DNA from: Saprospiraceae bacterium
GTDB taxonomy: Bacteria; Bacteroidota; Bacteroidia; Chitinophagales; Saprospiraceae
Length of the DNA: 64,000 nucleotides
Direction of reading: 5' to 3'
Assembly: GCA_020627705.1 (NCBI GenBank)
Contig: JAHDGJ010000001.1
Coordinates: forward strand, 62,001-126,000
A program made the translations under genes and the position numbers. Below the pieces are notes generated by a model. It was not told where the DNA came from, did not search any database, and saw only the letters and a list, made by a program, of their open reading frames with translations. Numbering within the stretch: the stretch's first letter is position 1; every line of letters begins with the position of its first letter. Positions 35,075 through 43,767 of the stretch are shown here, one piece after another.

Positions 35075-37872
35075 TTGTTTATTATGACGAGTTCTTGTTT
35101 AGCAATGACGTTTGCTTTTGTTTTTAATTGCAAAGAATATCTTCCGCTGGGCAAATAGCTTATTCCATTGTCAGCAGCTGTAAGATCTGGTATTTTTAAG
35201 TGTTTTAGTTTGTTTTGATCTATGCTTAAATCATAATAAACTTCTTGTATGCCCTTTTGTAATTTTAGTGATTGGACATACAGCTCTTTGCCTTTTTTAT
35301 TCTTAATAGATAATAGGGCATCTTGTGATTGTTCACTATAAATGAGTAATGGGATATCATGTTTTGGATTAGGCCAAAACGGATTTGAATTTGAACCCCA
35401 TCGTTTAGAATGTTCTATCTCAGGAATTTTAAACACCCAGAGTTTCTCATCAAATGCTTGATCAATCTGATCAAGATAAGTAATATCACATCTATAAATT
35501 GATCTTCCGTGTGTACCAATAAGTAGGTCACGTGCCTTATTTTGAATAACAACATCATGAACAGGTACATGTGGAAGGGTGGATGCGTATCGCTTAAATG
35601 ACACTCCTTGATTAACGGAAATAAAACAACCATGGTCAGTTCCGAGATACAAAATGTTACTAAATTTTGGATCTTCTTTAATCACATTCACTGGGCCTTG
35701 TTGAAAATCTTTGTCCAAGGCATTCCAAGTCTCACCATAATCATTGCTAACAAACTTGTAAGAATTAAAGTCGTCATTTCTATACCCATTTAGAGTGATG
35801 TACACTCTTTCTTTGACATGTTTGCTTGCTTGAATTCTGCTGATCCAAAGGCTATCAGGTAGACCATTACTGATGTCATTCCAGGTGTTTCCTCCATCTT
35901 TTGTTATGTGCACTTTCCCATCATCCGACCCCGTGTAAAGAAGCCCAAATTGCAGTTGGGATTCATCAAGAGTTGTCAAAGTGCCAAAGGGAACATCTCC
36001 TTTTTTTCCTCCTCCCGTTAAGTCTTCAGATATTTCTTTAAATGAGTTTCCTTTATCAAAAGATCTCAAGAGTTTGTTCGAACCTAAGTAAATAATGTCT
36101 TCATTATGAGAGGATATAAGGATAGGGGATTGCCAATTCCATCGATAAGGTCTATCGCCTAATTCGTGTTTAGGTGTGATGTATCTGCGCTTGCCAGTGT
36201 TTAGGTCAATTCTAAAATAATTTCCAAATTGATATCCTGTATACACGATATTGGATGCACGACTATCGATTTGTATTTGCATGCCATCTCCCCCCATTAT
36301 GCTTTCATAAGGATATTCTCCAGTCGAATGCCACCTTACGCCTTCGGTATATTTGTGGCTACCTTTCCAAACGCCATTGTCTTGCAGTCCTCCATAAATA
36401 TTGTAAGGCTCGTCATTATCGACATTGATGTAGTAAAATTGACCTACAGAAGGACTGTTGCATTTTACCCAATGTTTTCCATGGTCATAGGTGATGTTGA
36501 TTCCGCCATCATTGCCATTGATCATATGGCCATCTCGCTCTGGATTAATCCATAGGGCATGGTGATCTACATGGACATTTTGACCATTAATATTGTTCCA
36601 AGTTGCTCCTGCATCTTCGGACAATAAAATTGGTACACCCATAATTACAACTTTATTTAGATCGTTTGGATAGGCTCGTATTTGACCAAAATAATATCCA
36701 TAACTATACACTACATTGTCTAGATATCCTTCATGAGTTTTTTTCCAAGTTTCACCTAGGTTATCACTGTAATAAATTTGAGCTCCAATAACTGGGGTGT
36801 CAAATAACAAACGGTTTGCGTCTTCTACATATAATGCTAAATCTTCAATTTGGATTTCATCATTATTGACTTTTTGCCTTATGGATTCGATGGTGTATTT
36901 TCTTGGGAATCCGTTTGTTTTTAAATAGGCTTCCAAAGTGGAATTCGAAAGATTTGAGAATTCAGACTTTGACATCTCCTTCAAATCTTCTGTAGTCAAT
37001 GCCTTTGAATTCTTATTTTTCAATTCTGAAGCATCTCTGCGGTTGTAATTGTCCAGAAAGGCATAAATTCTTGTGGTGTCCTTGTTTGAAGTGATGTCTA
37101 GGCCTATTCTTCCCAATCCTTCACCCGTTGGAAATCCAGATTCACTATTTGAGACGTGGACCCAGTTTAATCCGCCATCCTTTGATTTATAAATCCCAGA
37201 TTCTGGACCTGCTTCTGTAAAATTCCATGCTTTTCGTTCTCTTTGCCACATACTACAAAACATGAGGTCTGGATTGTTTTTATCCATCACCAAATCTACG
37301 GCTCCTGTATTTTCGCTGAGGAATAGCGTCCTTTCCCAAGTTATTCCTTTATCCATGGATACATAGATCCCCCGTTCAACATTAGTGGTGTACAAATGAC
37401 CCAAAACGGCCACAATTACCTTTTCTGGATTTTGAGGATCACTGACTATTCGTCCAATGTGATGTGACTCGTCTAGGCCTAAATGTTTCCAAGTTTTACC
37501 CGAATCTTCACTTAAGTAGACGCCATTCCCTGCGTAAGATGATCGACTCGAATTTGCTTCGCCTGTGCCTATCCAAATATCACCTGTAGCCCAATTAACA
37601 TCAATATCACCAATGGTCATTACTTTTTCGAAATCAAATAAGGGAGTAAAACTTGTTCCATTGTTTTCTGTATACCAGAGTCCACCAGAGGCATAAGCCA
37701 CATAAAAATGTGTGGGGTCTTCAGGATTTACAGCTATGTCTACAACTCTTCCCGATTGTACAGTAGGACCCACATTTTCGATTGGGACATTCCCAAAAGG
37801 CGTTTGGCTTTGAAGACTTATTTGGATAAAAAGTGATAAAGAAATCAGAAAAAAGAAATATGACTTTTGCAC
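35071..37872 (-). CDS. VPS10/BNR-type beta-propeller protein, third gene of the B12-riboswitch operon
   Basis: GTG 37872 is my preferred start (933 residues): it lies 2 bases after the stop of the DUF4465 gene and gives an immediate signal peptide (SYFFFLISLSLFIQISLQSQ); an ATG at 37920 would overlap that gene. The protein is built from many BNR/Asp-box blades, such as YLSEDSGKTWKHLG, IYKSKDGGLNWVHVS, HITKDGGNTWNDIS and FVSNDYGETWNALD, in two propellers separated by an inserted charged helical segment at about 300-360. This is the sortilin/VPS10-like architecture often labelled glycosyl hydrolase; no glycosidase catalytic residues are evident. The C-terminal beta region (SGRYSLQLKTK) is not clearly a sorting domain. 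Surface beta propellers called BtuG take part in B12 uptake in Bacteroides; similarity of role here is only inferred. Confidence 0.85.
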   Translation of the reverse strand: MQKSYFFFLISLSLFIQISLQSQTPFGNVPIENVGPTVQSGRVVDIAVNPEDPTHFYVAYASGGLWYTENNGTSFTPLFDFEKVMTIGDIDVNWATGDIWIGTGEANSSRSSYAGNGVYLSEDSGKTWKHLGLDESHHIGRIVSDPQNPEKVIVAVLGHLYTTNVERGIYVSMDKGITWERTLFLSENTGAVDLVMDKNNPDLMFCSMWQRERKAWNFTEAGPESGIYKSKDGGLNWVHVSNSESGFPTGEGLGRIGLDITSNKDTTRIYAFLDNYNRRDASELKNKNSKALTTEDLKEMSKSEFSNLSNSTLEAYLKTNGFPRKYTIESIRQKVNNDEIQIEDLALYVEDANRLLFDTPVIGAQIYYSDNLGETWKKTHEGYLDNVVYSYGYYFGQIRAYPNDLNKVVIMGVPILLSEDAGATWNNINGQNVHVDHHALWINPERDGHMINGNDGGINITYDHGKHWVKCNSPSVGQFYYINVDNDEPYNIYGGLQDNGVWKGSHKYTEGVRWHSTGEYPYESIMGGDGMQIQIDSRASNIVYTGYQFGNYFRIDLNTGKRRYITPKHELGDRPYRWNWQSPILISSHNEDIIYLGSNKLLRSFDKGNSFKEISEDLTGGGKKGDVPFGTLTTLDESQLQFGLLYTGSDDGKVHITKDGGNTWNDISNGLPDSLWISRIQASKHVKERVYITLNGYRNDDFNSYKFVSNDYGETWNALDKDFQQGPVNVIKEDPKFSNILYLGTDHGCFISVNQGVSFKRYASTLPHVPVHDVVIQNKARDLLIGTHGRSIYRCDITYLDQIDQAFDEKLWVFKIPEIEHSKRWGSNSNPFWPNPKHDIPLLIYSEQSQDALLSIKNKKGKELYVQSLKLQKGIQEVYYDLSIDQNKLKHLKIPDLTAADNGISYLPSGRYSLQLKTKANVIAKQELVIINK

Positions 37873-37874
37873 TG

Positions 37875-38837
37875 CTAGAGTTTTACTACTCGATTTACAA
37901 CCTTTTCTTGACCTATCCAAAACTCAATGATGTAAGTACCACTGATCAATTCACTGATATCAATTTGATTGTTAATTGAATGCACAACTTTTTTAAAACG
38001 GCCAAATGCATCTGTGATTATAATTTTATCAAATCGATTTGGGCTATTAAAGTTAATGACACCATGGCTGGGATTAGGGAATACCAACAATTCAGTTTTA
38101 AAATCAGAAGGGTCGACAGAAGAGTTTATATCAAATTCAATTTGATCGAGGCAGAAGTATGCAGGGGTGTTCATGCCAAATGCCCCAATGTCAGTAGAAC
38201 TTAAGCTGAAGCTTAAGCTGTCTGTTTTACCAAAAGAGCTCACATCAACATAGCTCCAGTCTTTAACAATATAATCTTGACTATTGTCTTCAAATCTAAA
38301 ATCCGCCAAATAAAAATTTATGCTATCGGATTTCTCTATGCCATTTTCAAATCCTTTGATAGTCAGTAAAAAATAATCTGGGTCATCTCCGGTTTCACCC
38401 CCAAACTTCTTAGCAAAAGCATCACCATCCCTCATACTCAAATAGGCATAAGTATTGTTGTTGACATAAAATCCATTGACTTTATAGTCAATTGGAGAGC
38501 CAGTCGATATGTTTATGTGGCTTTCACCCAATACAAAAGTGGTAGCATAATTTTCAGAATTGTCAAAACCTGCACCGCTGCTTGAGCTGTATTGGTTTAA
38601 AAATCCGGGAGTAACATTATCGGTATCGTTTGTAAGTGCCCAACCAGACCAACTTAAAAATTCTGTATTATAATCATTGGGTAAAAAAACATGTTCAATT
38701 TGGAAACCTCCCGAACCGTCTGATCCATTTAAAAAAGAGTCTTGTTCTATAAAAATTGACTCAAAGTCCACAGATAATTGACCATTAATTGATGTGCTTA
38801 AAACCAAAAGGAAAGCGACAAGTAAAGTATTTTTCAT
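37875..38837 (-). CDS. DUF4465 protein with T9SS type A sorting domain, second gene of the B12-riboswitch operon
   Basis: A 320-residue secreted protein. A signal peptide (LLVAFLLVLSTSINGQ) is followed by a DUF4465 domain (about 22-235), recognisable by the FESI...GGFQ start, the central GFYVNNNTYAYLSMRDGD stretch and the C-terminal FCLDQIEF. The last 80 residues form a type A C-terminal sorting domain with VFPNPSHGVINF and SGTYIIEFW. DUF4465 proteins are commonly found beside BtuB-like receptors under cobalamin riboswitches, as here: it starts 4 bases after the receptor stop. A surface B12-binding or capture role is probable from this association; direct ligand evidence is not in the sequence. 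Confidence 0.9.
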   Translation of the reverse strand: MKNTLLVAFLLVLSTSINGQLSVDFESIFIEQDSFLNGSDGSGGFQIEHVFLPNDYNTEFLSWSGWALTNDTDNVTPGFLNQYSSSSGAGFDNSENYATTFVLGESHINISTGSPIDYKVNGFYVNNNTYAYLSMRDGDAFAKKFGGETGDDPDYFLLTIKGFENGIEKSDSINFYLADFRFEDNSQDYIVKDWSYVDVSSFGKTDSLSFSLSSTDIGAFGMNTPAYFCLDQIEFDINSSVDPSDFKTELLVFPNPSHGVINFNSPNRFDKIIITDAFGRFKKVVHSINNQIDISELISGTYIIEFWIGQEKVVNRVVKL

Positions 38838-38841
38838 GTTA

Positions 38842-40746
38842 TTATTTTAGTATGTGTTGAATTGTTAAAGTGAAATTTCGTCCCGGCATGGGACGTCGTT
38901 CTATAATCCTATAGTGCGTATTACATATATTTTGTACTTCAAAAGAAATTTCAAATTCAGAATTTGCGCTAGATTTCGTCTTTAAGCTATACAATAAATC
39001 AATTATCGTAAATGGCTCAACTGTTTGATTAAATCCTTTTCTCGTCGATATATATTGATGATGCAGTTGGAGGGTTTGATTTTTGTATGTCCAAGCAAAA
39101 TCAATTATCGATTTATGTTTTGGAGTGTAAAAAAGTTGATCACCACGCAGTAAACTTTGACTCGGTACATCTTCTGTACTATAAGATTTTACCACTTGTT
39201 GTGTAGTGCCTATGGAAATGTTAGAATCCTTAAAATTCCAATAAAATCTGGATTGAATAATTAGGCCTTCAGATCTTACTTCTCCCAAATTGCTTGGTGC
39301 GAAAAAAGCAAAATCTTGAGGAACCCAAATGATCCAATTGTTAACTCTACGAACGAACGGATTCAATTTTAGATTAAATGAATGTGCTTTGCTAACCGAT
39401 GGAGTCCATTCAAAAATCAGATCATAGTTTCTCGATGTTTCTGCTTTGAGATTTGGATTGCCTCCGGGATTCCAAAACAAATCGTTTAAAGTAGGACGCC
39501 TAAAGTTTTCGCTAAGGCTTAGCGCAATATTCAAATTTGATTGAAGCTGTAGTTGATAAAAGAGATCAGGACTTAATCTGATGGCTCCTTGGTTGGCATG
39601 AGATAAACGATAGCCAAGTTTTATAATCTGATTTTTTAAAGGTTTTTTTATGGATTGAAAAATAGAGTAGAGGTACTGTTTTTCTTTGTTTGAGTAATTA
39701 AGAGTCTGAGCAGTGGTGCTTTGAAAATCCAATCCAGACAAAACCATAAGATTTGATTCCAATACCAATTGATTGGTGTATTCTGCATATTGGCTGTGGT
39801 AAGTATTATGGCTTTTGAGAAGAATAAGTGGGTCTGTATATCGTTGTCTATCCCATATCGATGTAGCAATTATTTTATGAAAAGTCGAAGGACCTTTCCA
39901 ACTATGCTCTACCTGCGATTTTAAAGATTGATCTGTTTGGTTTGCTAAATTTTCGCTTTGCGTGGTCAAAGGAGGTATGTTGGTGGTGTTGTTAGAATAC
40001 CAAACACGGAGATTTGTTCTAGACATCCTATTTTGATCTATTCGATATTCGAGCATTGCGTTTTGACGAGAATACTCAGCATTAGATTGTTTCCTTTTGT
40101 CGGGGCCAATAAAAAAGTCAAAATCATTATCGGCTTTTTCAAAGGAATAGGATAAACGTAATTGATGATTCTTATACGAACGTGTATTCTGAAACAAATG
40201 AGAAGAATAACCAAAGCTTCCTTGTGCCAATTGTACACTTAGATTGTTTGAACTATCAGACTTTGTTTGATTGACAAAATTTAAATTACCAGCCAATGCA
40301 CCATTGCCTAACAGCGCTGAACTTCCTTCCGAAAGGAGCTCAACGTTTTGGAACAAAAATGAAGGGATTAGGCTTAAATCCGAAAGTCCCAACATGGGGT
40401 TTTGGATGGGGCAACCGTTCCAAGTAATGCTGGTGTGTTGTGATGTGCCTCCTTTAACGGCAAGCGTGGAAAGAGAGCCTCTTCCATAATTTCTGATAAA
40501 AGAACCGCTCGTTTTTGAGATAAGCTTGTCTATTGATTGAGTAGTGTATAGTTGATTTTTGTTTTTACTCTGAGTAATTTGAAAATTCTTCTTTACATCA
40601 GATGAAATGAATACCGTGTCAATATTTATAGCGTTCGTAGTCTGTAGTGCTGCTTCTGTTATTGGGAGGCAAATACCAAGAATATGAAGAAAGTATTTAA
40701 ACAAATTAGTATATATACACGGAAGAAGTGATTCCAATGGAACCAT
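38842..40746 (-). CDS. TonB-dependent receptor, BtuB-like (cobalamin riboswitch-controlled)
   Basis: Outer-membrane receptor, most likely for vitamin B12 or a relative, energised by TonB. ATG 40746 is chosen (634 residues): AAAGG at 40755-40759 and GGAGG at 40760-40764 precede it, and a signal peptide follows (YFLHILGICLPITEAALQ). TTG 40704 is an alternative. Longer starts would fall within the riboswitch. The plug domain is seen at about 55-150 (SGSFIRNYGRGSLSTLAVKGG, then ALLGNGALAGNLNF), and the 22-strand barrel ends with the typical MPGRNFTLTIQHI strand. It heads a four-gene operon. B12 specificity comes from the riboswitch, not from the protein itself. Confidence 0.92.
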   Translation of the reverse strand: MVPLESLLPCIYTNLFKYFLHILGICLPITEAALQTTNAINIDTVFISSDVKKNFQITQSKNKNQLYTTQSIDKLISKTSGSFIRNYGRGSLSTLAVKGGTSQHTSITWNGCPIQNPMLGLSDLSLIPSFLFQNVELLSEGSSALLGNGALAGNLNFVNQTKSDSSNNLSVQLAQGSFGYSSHLFQNTRSYKNHQLRLSYSFEKADNDFDFFIGPDKRKQSNAEYSRQNAMLEYRIDQNRMSRTNLRVWYSNNTTNIPPLTTQSENLANQTDQSLKSQVEHSWKGPSTFHKIIATSIWDRQRYTDPLILLKSHNTYHSQYAEYTNQLVLESNLMVLSGLDFQSTTAQTLNYSNKEKQYLYSIFQSIKKPLKNQIIKLGYRLSHANQGAIRLSPDLFYQLQLQSNLNIALSLSENFRRPTLNDLFWNPGGNPNLKAETSRNYDLIFEWTPSVSKAHSFNLKLNPFVRRVNNWIIWVPQDFAFFAPSNLGEVRSEGLIIQSRFYWNFKDSNISIGTTQQVVKSYSTEDVPSQSLLRGDQLFYTPKHKSIIDFAWTYKNQTLQLHHQYISTRKGFNQTVEPFTIIDLLYSLKTKSSANSEFEISFEVQNICNTHYRIIERRPMPGRNFTLTIQHILK

Positions 40747-40788
40747 CCAAGAATCCTTTCCTCCGAAGGTTAAAAGTAAATCATATGG

Positions 40789-40934
40789 CATTGGCAGGTC
40801 TTCTGGCTTGCACAAGACTCCTTTCCTTCCCTCGGATTACCAAAGTGGTACAAAGGAGTATGTAAGTACTTACAGCAGCGGGGACTGCTCCAGATTTTCA
40901 CTGGATTCCCTGTTAGGATCGCTAGATCACCAAG
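40789..40934 (-). promoter_or_regulatory. Cobalamin (adenosylcobalamin) riboswitch
   Basis: Read on the minus strand, the leader contains the conserved cobalamin aptamer blocks in order: CTAGCGATCCTAACAGGGAA, then GGAGCAGTCCCCGCTGCTGTAAG-type core (40876-40898), a variable helix, and the B12 box GCCAGAAGACCTGCC at about 40793-40807. These are the established signatures of B12 riboswitches, in which ligand binding represses the downstream gene. The box ends about 43 bases before the receptor ATG, and a GGAGG element in that interval (40760-40764) could be sequestered by CCT at 40766-40770 region, suggesting translational control. The whole four-gene operon down to 33785 is expected to be repressed by B12. 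Confidence 0.95.
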
Positions 40935-40939
40935 CAAAA

Positions 40940-40947
40940 CAAAGATA
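40940..40947 (-). promoter_or_regulatory. -7 element of the riboswitch operon promoter
   Basis: TATCTTTG on the minus strand matches TAnnTTTG. Transcription would begin near 40934, immediately before the first aptamer block. There is no good TTTG at -33; instead a T-rich tract (40961-40967), which is also the tail of the neighbouring terminator, sits close to that position. Confidence 0.6.
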
Positions 40948-40964
40948 GCATAGTATCAATAAAA

Positions 40965-40992
40965 AAAGCCCATCCTAAGTAGAATGGGCTTT
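40965..40992 (-). terminator. Intrinsic terminator of the sigma-DUF4252 operon
   Basis: On the minus strand, 9-bp stem AAAGCCCAT / ATGGGCTTT with inner pairs C75-G82 and T76-A81 around an AAGT loop, followed by a run of seven Ts (40961-40967). It lies 21 bases after the last DUF4252 stop. Confidence 0.9.
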
Positions 40993-41013
40993 GTATTTCT
41001 GAGGAAAGCGAAG

Positions 41014-41520
41014 CTACATTTTCTTAGCATTTTTGCCATTAATGTACTTGAGTCCATCAACCCCATCAAATTCGAGTTGGAGCTTTTGCAAATCATCGTA
41101 AGTTAAACTGCATTTCATTTCTGCTACCACAGTTTGGGAGTCTGAACCTTCAAAGAGCATAAACAATCGTTTAATTGTATCACCTCTTTCTTTAACAAGA
41201 ACTTTCACTTTGTTTCCTTCATCTCTTAGGTTAATAAGCTCTTCGTAATTGTCATTTTTCAGATTAGCCTTGATCAAACTTAAATCCGAATCTTTGAGTT
41301 TTTGTTCATCACCAAAGATGTAAACGTCGATCTTTTTTACTTTGTCGATGATCTCACGTTGCTCATATTCTTGGGCGAACATTCGTAAAACATCTCCAGT
41401 AAGCGTCATTTTGGACACTTCTTCAGACTCAGCATACTTTTCAAGAATAGATTGAGTCGATTGAGCATTAATTGTAAAACAAACACCAGTCAAAAGGAGG
41501 ATTGTTAAAAATTTTCTCAT
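41014..41520 (-). CDS. DUF4252 protein (third paralogue)
   Basis: A 168-residue secreted protein with signal peptide (KFLTILLLTGVCFTINAQ) and a DUF4252 domain. The shared pattern is an N-terminal helical region (ILEKYAESEEVSKMTLTGDVL), a beta strand KIDVYIFG, then DNYEELINLRDEGNKVKVLVKE and a C-terminal VVAEMKCSLTYDDL. Function of the family is unknown. It is the last gene of the sigma-factor operon, 27 bases after the previous one, and is followed by a strong terminator. It is the closest of the three to a typical family member by length. Confidence 0.88.
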   Translation of the reverse strand: MRKFLTILLLTGVCFTINAQSTQSILEKYAESEEVSKMTLTGDVLRMFAQEYEQREIIDKVKKIDVYIFGDEQKLKDSDLSLIKANLKNDNYEELINLRDEGNKVKVLVKERGDTIKRLFMLFEGSDSQTVVAEMKCSLTYDDLQKLQLEFDGVDGLKYINGKNAKKM

Positions 41521-41547
41521 TTAATTGTATTTAATAATAGGAAATGG

Positions 41548-42051
41548 TTAGAGATGCTTATTAAAGCTAAAATCAGCTTTCTTTAAGATCTCTAGTGGTA
41601 ATTTAGATTTTATCGTAACCAATGCAAACCCGTCTTCTGTACGAGCCAGCATTGTTAAATTCTTTACAATGTTGTTGTCGTCCTCAATCCAAACATTTAC
41701 ATTTTTGTCCTGATCCCGAACGGTTACATATTCTTCTAAGTTGGTTTTTTTTATCCCAGCCAGAAGCCACTGGATGTCTTCATTGTCAATGGGAGAATCA
41801 CCATCAATTGCAAGGAACCTAACTTTCTTTATGTATTGCCCCAATGACAAAAACACCTTTTCGTCTTCATCTTCGGCAAATTTTTCCGCAAAATTCGTCC
41901 CAGATCGTATAAGCCAACCAGGGATTGTCATAGCCACCGAATTATGATAATCGTTGTGCTTGTCAATAAACTTATGCACTGGACGTTGGCTAAAAAGGCA
42001 TATGGTACACAAGAACAACAAGATCAATGTGCACAGGAAGTTCTTATTCAT
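41548..42051 (-). CDS. DUF4252-like protein (second paralogue)
   Basis: ATG 42051 gives 167 residues with a direct signal peptide (FLCTLILLFLCTICLFSQ); the upstream TTG at 42057 abuts the stop of the preceding gene. The mature part keeps the DUF4252 layout: helix, KKVRFLAIDG strand, LEEYVTVRDQDKNVNVWIED, and a closing LVTIKSKLPLEIL. It is the most divergent of the three paralogues, with a short acidic loop (FAEDEDEKV). Function unknown; co-transcribed with the sigma factor genes. Confidence 0.8.
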   Translation of the reverse strand: MNKNFLCTLILLFLCTICLFSQRPVHKFIDKHNDYHNSVAMTIPGWLIRSGTNFAEKFAEDEDEKVFLSLGQYIKKVRFLAIDGDSPIDNEDIQWLLAGIKKTNLEEYVTVRDQDKNVNVWIEDDNNIVKNLTMLARTEDGFALVTIKSKLPLEILKKADFSFNKHL

Positions 42052-42057
42052 AGCCAA

Positions 42058-42567
42058 TTAGTTTTCTTTGTCTAGTTTCCCTAGGTGCTCTGCGCCATCA
42101 ATATCCAAGCTTTTTGCAAGACGAGCAATTTTCTCCAAATCAATATCTCCAGTAAAGCTCATTAAGACAAATTCATCTCCACCTACCATCAAGAGTAATT
42201 CTTCAATGATATCTCCTTTATCTTTCGTATGAAATTGGATATGTTGTCCATCATCTCTTGCGGTCATCAAAAGTTCATAATCTTTGGTGTTGATTATGCC
42301 TTTCGCTTCTTTGTAAAATGCTCCTTCCTTATCATCAACCTTAAGAATGTGAAGTCCTTCGAGATTGGAAACTACGTCCTTAAGATCTTCATTCTCTTGT
42401 TCTGATAGCACTTTGGCCACCATTTGGAACATTTTAGGGCTCACATAAACAACACTGAACCTTTCGTCATCTTGGTATTTACTAAAATATTTGTCAATAG
42501 CTCCTTGTGAAAAAGCAGCAGATGTCGTCAATACAAAGGATAATAAAATCAAGAAGAAATTTTTCAT
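42058..42567 (-). CDS. DUF4252 protein (first paralogue)
   Basis: I use ATG 42567 (169 residues), which puts a compact signal peptide at the N terminus (FFLILLSFVLTTSAAFSQ); ATG 42585 would add six residues. The mature protein has KYFSKYQDDERFSVVYVSPKMF, then GLHILKVDD, DYELLMTARDDGQHIQFHTK and VLMSFTGDIDLEKI, matching the DUF4252 pattern. It follows the putative anti-sigma gene and precedes two paralogues, pointing to tandem duplication within the operon. Confidence 0.88.
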   Translation of the reverse strand: MKNFFLILLSFVLTTSAAFSQGAIDKYFSKYQDDERFSVVYVSPKMFQMVAKVLSEQENEDLKDVVSNLEGLHILKVDDKEGAFYKEAKGIINTKDYELLMTARDDGQHIQFHTKDKGDIIEELLLMVGGDEFVLMSFTGDIDLEKIARLAKSLDIDGAEHLGKLDKEN

Positions 42568-42589
42568 TACTGAATCCTTAAACATTTAA

Positions 42590-43270
42590 TTAATTAGCGG
42601 TATTAAAAATATTTGCGTTAGCAACTTTTGTAAAATCATTTTTTATGGCAGATGATCCTTTGTCTAGTTTGCCAGACATAAAAGCCAAAGCTTCCATCGT
42701 AAGATCATAGGTTTCTTTTTCTTCAGCGGTCATGCTTGCATAAACAGATCCACTATCTCTAGGAGGATTAAGTATCTCGTCTGAATTAAACCAAACCACT
42801 GCAGCAAGAAGGAAGGATGCTGCAATAGCTACCCATTTTCTTGGAATAATCATTCTTCTAGTCTTAGCTTTTCTCTCGGTTTTATCTGCCGAAAGATCTA
42901 GATTCAATTCTTTTCCAGAAATTGAAGACTGTTGACTAAGGGTTTGGAAGAAAGGTTGATATTGTTGCAAATGCGCAGAGACGTCCTTTGAATTAAAGTA
43001 TTGCTTTAATTCAGCTTCCTCAATCAACTCAGTTTCACAATCCCAGAATTTTTGAAGTAAACTTTCTATATATAGATCTTCAATATTTGAAGGGAAAGTG
43101 TACGTGCTTGTATGCTTAGATTCTGATGAGTAAGCGTTAAAAAGCATCGCAAGATCTTCATCACTTTTGTTCGAAGAGGCTTTAAAATGCCCATGTAGCA
43201 TTGCTTCCTCCTCCAATGTGCTTTCACCAGCCCAATATTTTTCTAATATTTTATCTATGTTATTACTCAT
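42590..43270 (-). CDS. Probable anti-sigma factor
   Basis: A 226-residue protein with one transmembrane helix at about 148-164 (WVAIAASFLLAAVVWF). The cytoplasmic part carries two related N-terminal segments, at 4-28 (ILEKYWAGESTLEEEAMLHG) and 67-92 (LLQKFWDCETELIEEAELKQ), so it is an internal duplication of the short helical element typical of Bacteroidota sigma-associated proteins. The periplasmic part is about 60 residues. It overlaps the sigma gene by 4 bases (ATGA) and precedes the DUF4252 genes. The anti-sigma role is inferred from position, topology and helical element; no zinc-finger cysteines are seen. Confidence 0.75.
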   Translation of the reverse strand: MSNNIDKILEKYWAGESTLEEEAMLHGHFKASSNKSDEDLAMLFNAYSSESKHTSTYTFPSNIEDLYIESLLQKFWDCETELIEEAELKQYFNSKDVSAHLQQYQPFFQTLSQQSSISGKELNLDLSADKTERKAKTRRMIIPRKWVAIAASFLLAAVVWFNSDEILNPPRDSGSVYASMTAEEKETYDLTMEALAFMSGKLDKGSSAIKNDFTKVANANIFNTAN

Positions 43271-43767
43271 ATCGAACGCTTTAATATTTGTTCTCTTAAA
43301 GAAATTCTTGCTCTATGTAGGTATACTTTTACTTGATCTAACTTCAGTTCGGTGATTTCACTTATCTCTTTGTAAGAATAACCTTCTATATCTCTAAGTT
43401 GGACTACTGTTTTTTGTTTTTCTGGCAAGGCATTTATCAAATCCAAAATTTGCCCCATTCTGTCATCAGAGATTGTTTTTTGAGAAGGAGTCATGGTTTT
43501 GTCCTTTATATCAAAATGCTCTGTAATGTCAGAAGTTCTCATTTTTTTTGCACGAATTTTATCGATACACAAATTCCGTGTGACAGTCATTGACCATGCT
43601 TCTTTGTTGTCTAATTCGACAAACTGCTCTCTCTTTTTCCATATCTTAATCAGTACTTCTTGGATAATGTCCTCCGCTTCGTGAACGTTTCCCATTATCC
43701 TGAGTGCTAATCGATACAATTTATCCTTGAATGGCAAAACCAAATTCATGATATCGTTACCTTGCAT
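43267..43767 (-). CDS. ECF sigma-70 family RNA polymerase sigma factor
   Basis: A 166-residue extracytoplasmic-function sigma factor. Region 2 is seen in LALRIMGNVHEAEDIIQEVLIKIW and region 4 in LPEKQKTVVQLRDIEGYSYKEISE followed by VKVYLHRARISLREQI. Length is normal. It heads a five-gene operon with a probable anti-sigma factor and three secreted DUF4252 proteins, so it likely responds to an envelope cue and controls its own operon. Divergent from the LptF/G gene at 43890. Confidence 0.95.
   Translation of the reverse strand: MQGNDIMNLVLPFKDKLYRLALRIMGNVHEAEDIIQEVLIKIWKKREQFVELDNKEAWSMTVTRNLCIDKIRAKKMRTSDITEHFDIKDKTMTPSQKTISDDRMGQILDLINALPEKQKTVVQLRDIEGYSYKEISEITELKLDQVKVYLHRARISLREQILKRSI

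Noticed and set aside
38200-38225. Near-palindromic repeat containing AAGCTTAAGCT-like units
   Set aside because: It lies inside the DUF4465 coding sequence and encodes a serine/leucine-rich strand; no regulatory context.
38842-40815. Longer start of the BtuB-like receptor at 40815
   Set aside because: It would begin inside the B12 box of the riboswitch and give a frame without a signal peptide; ATG 40746 has an adjacent purine-rich ribosome-binding site.
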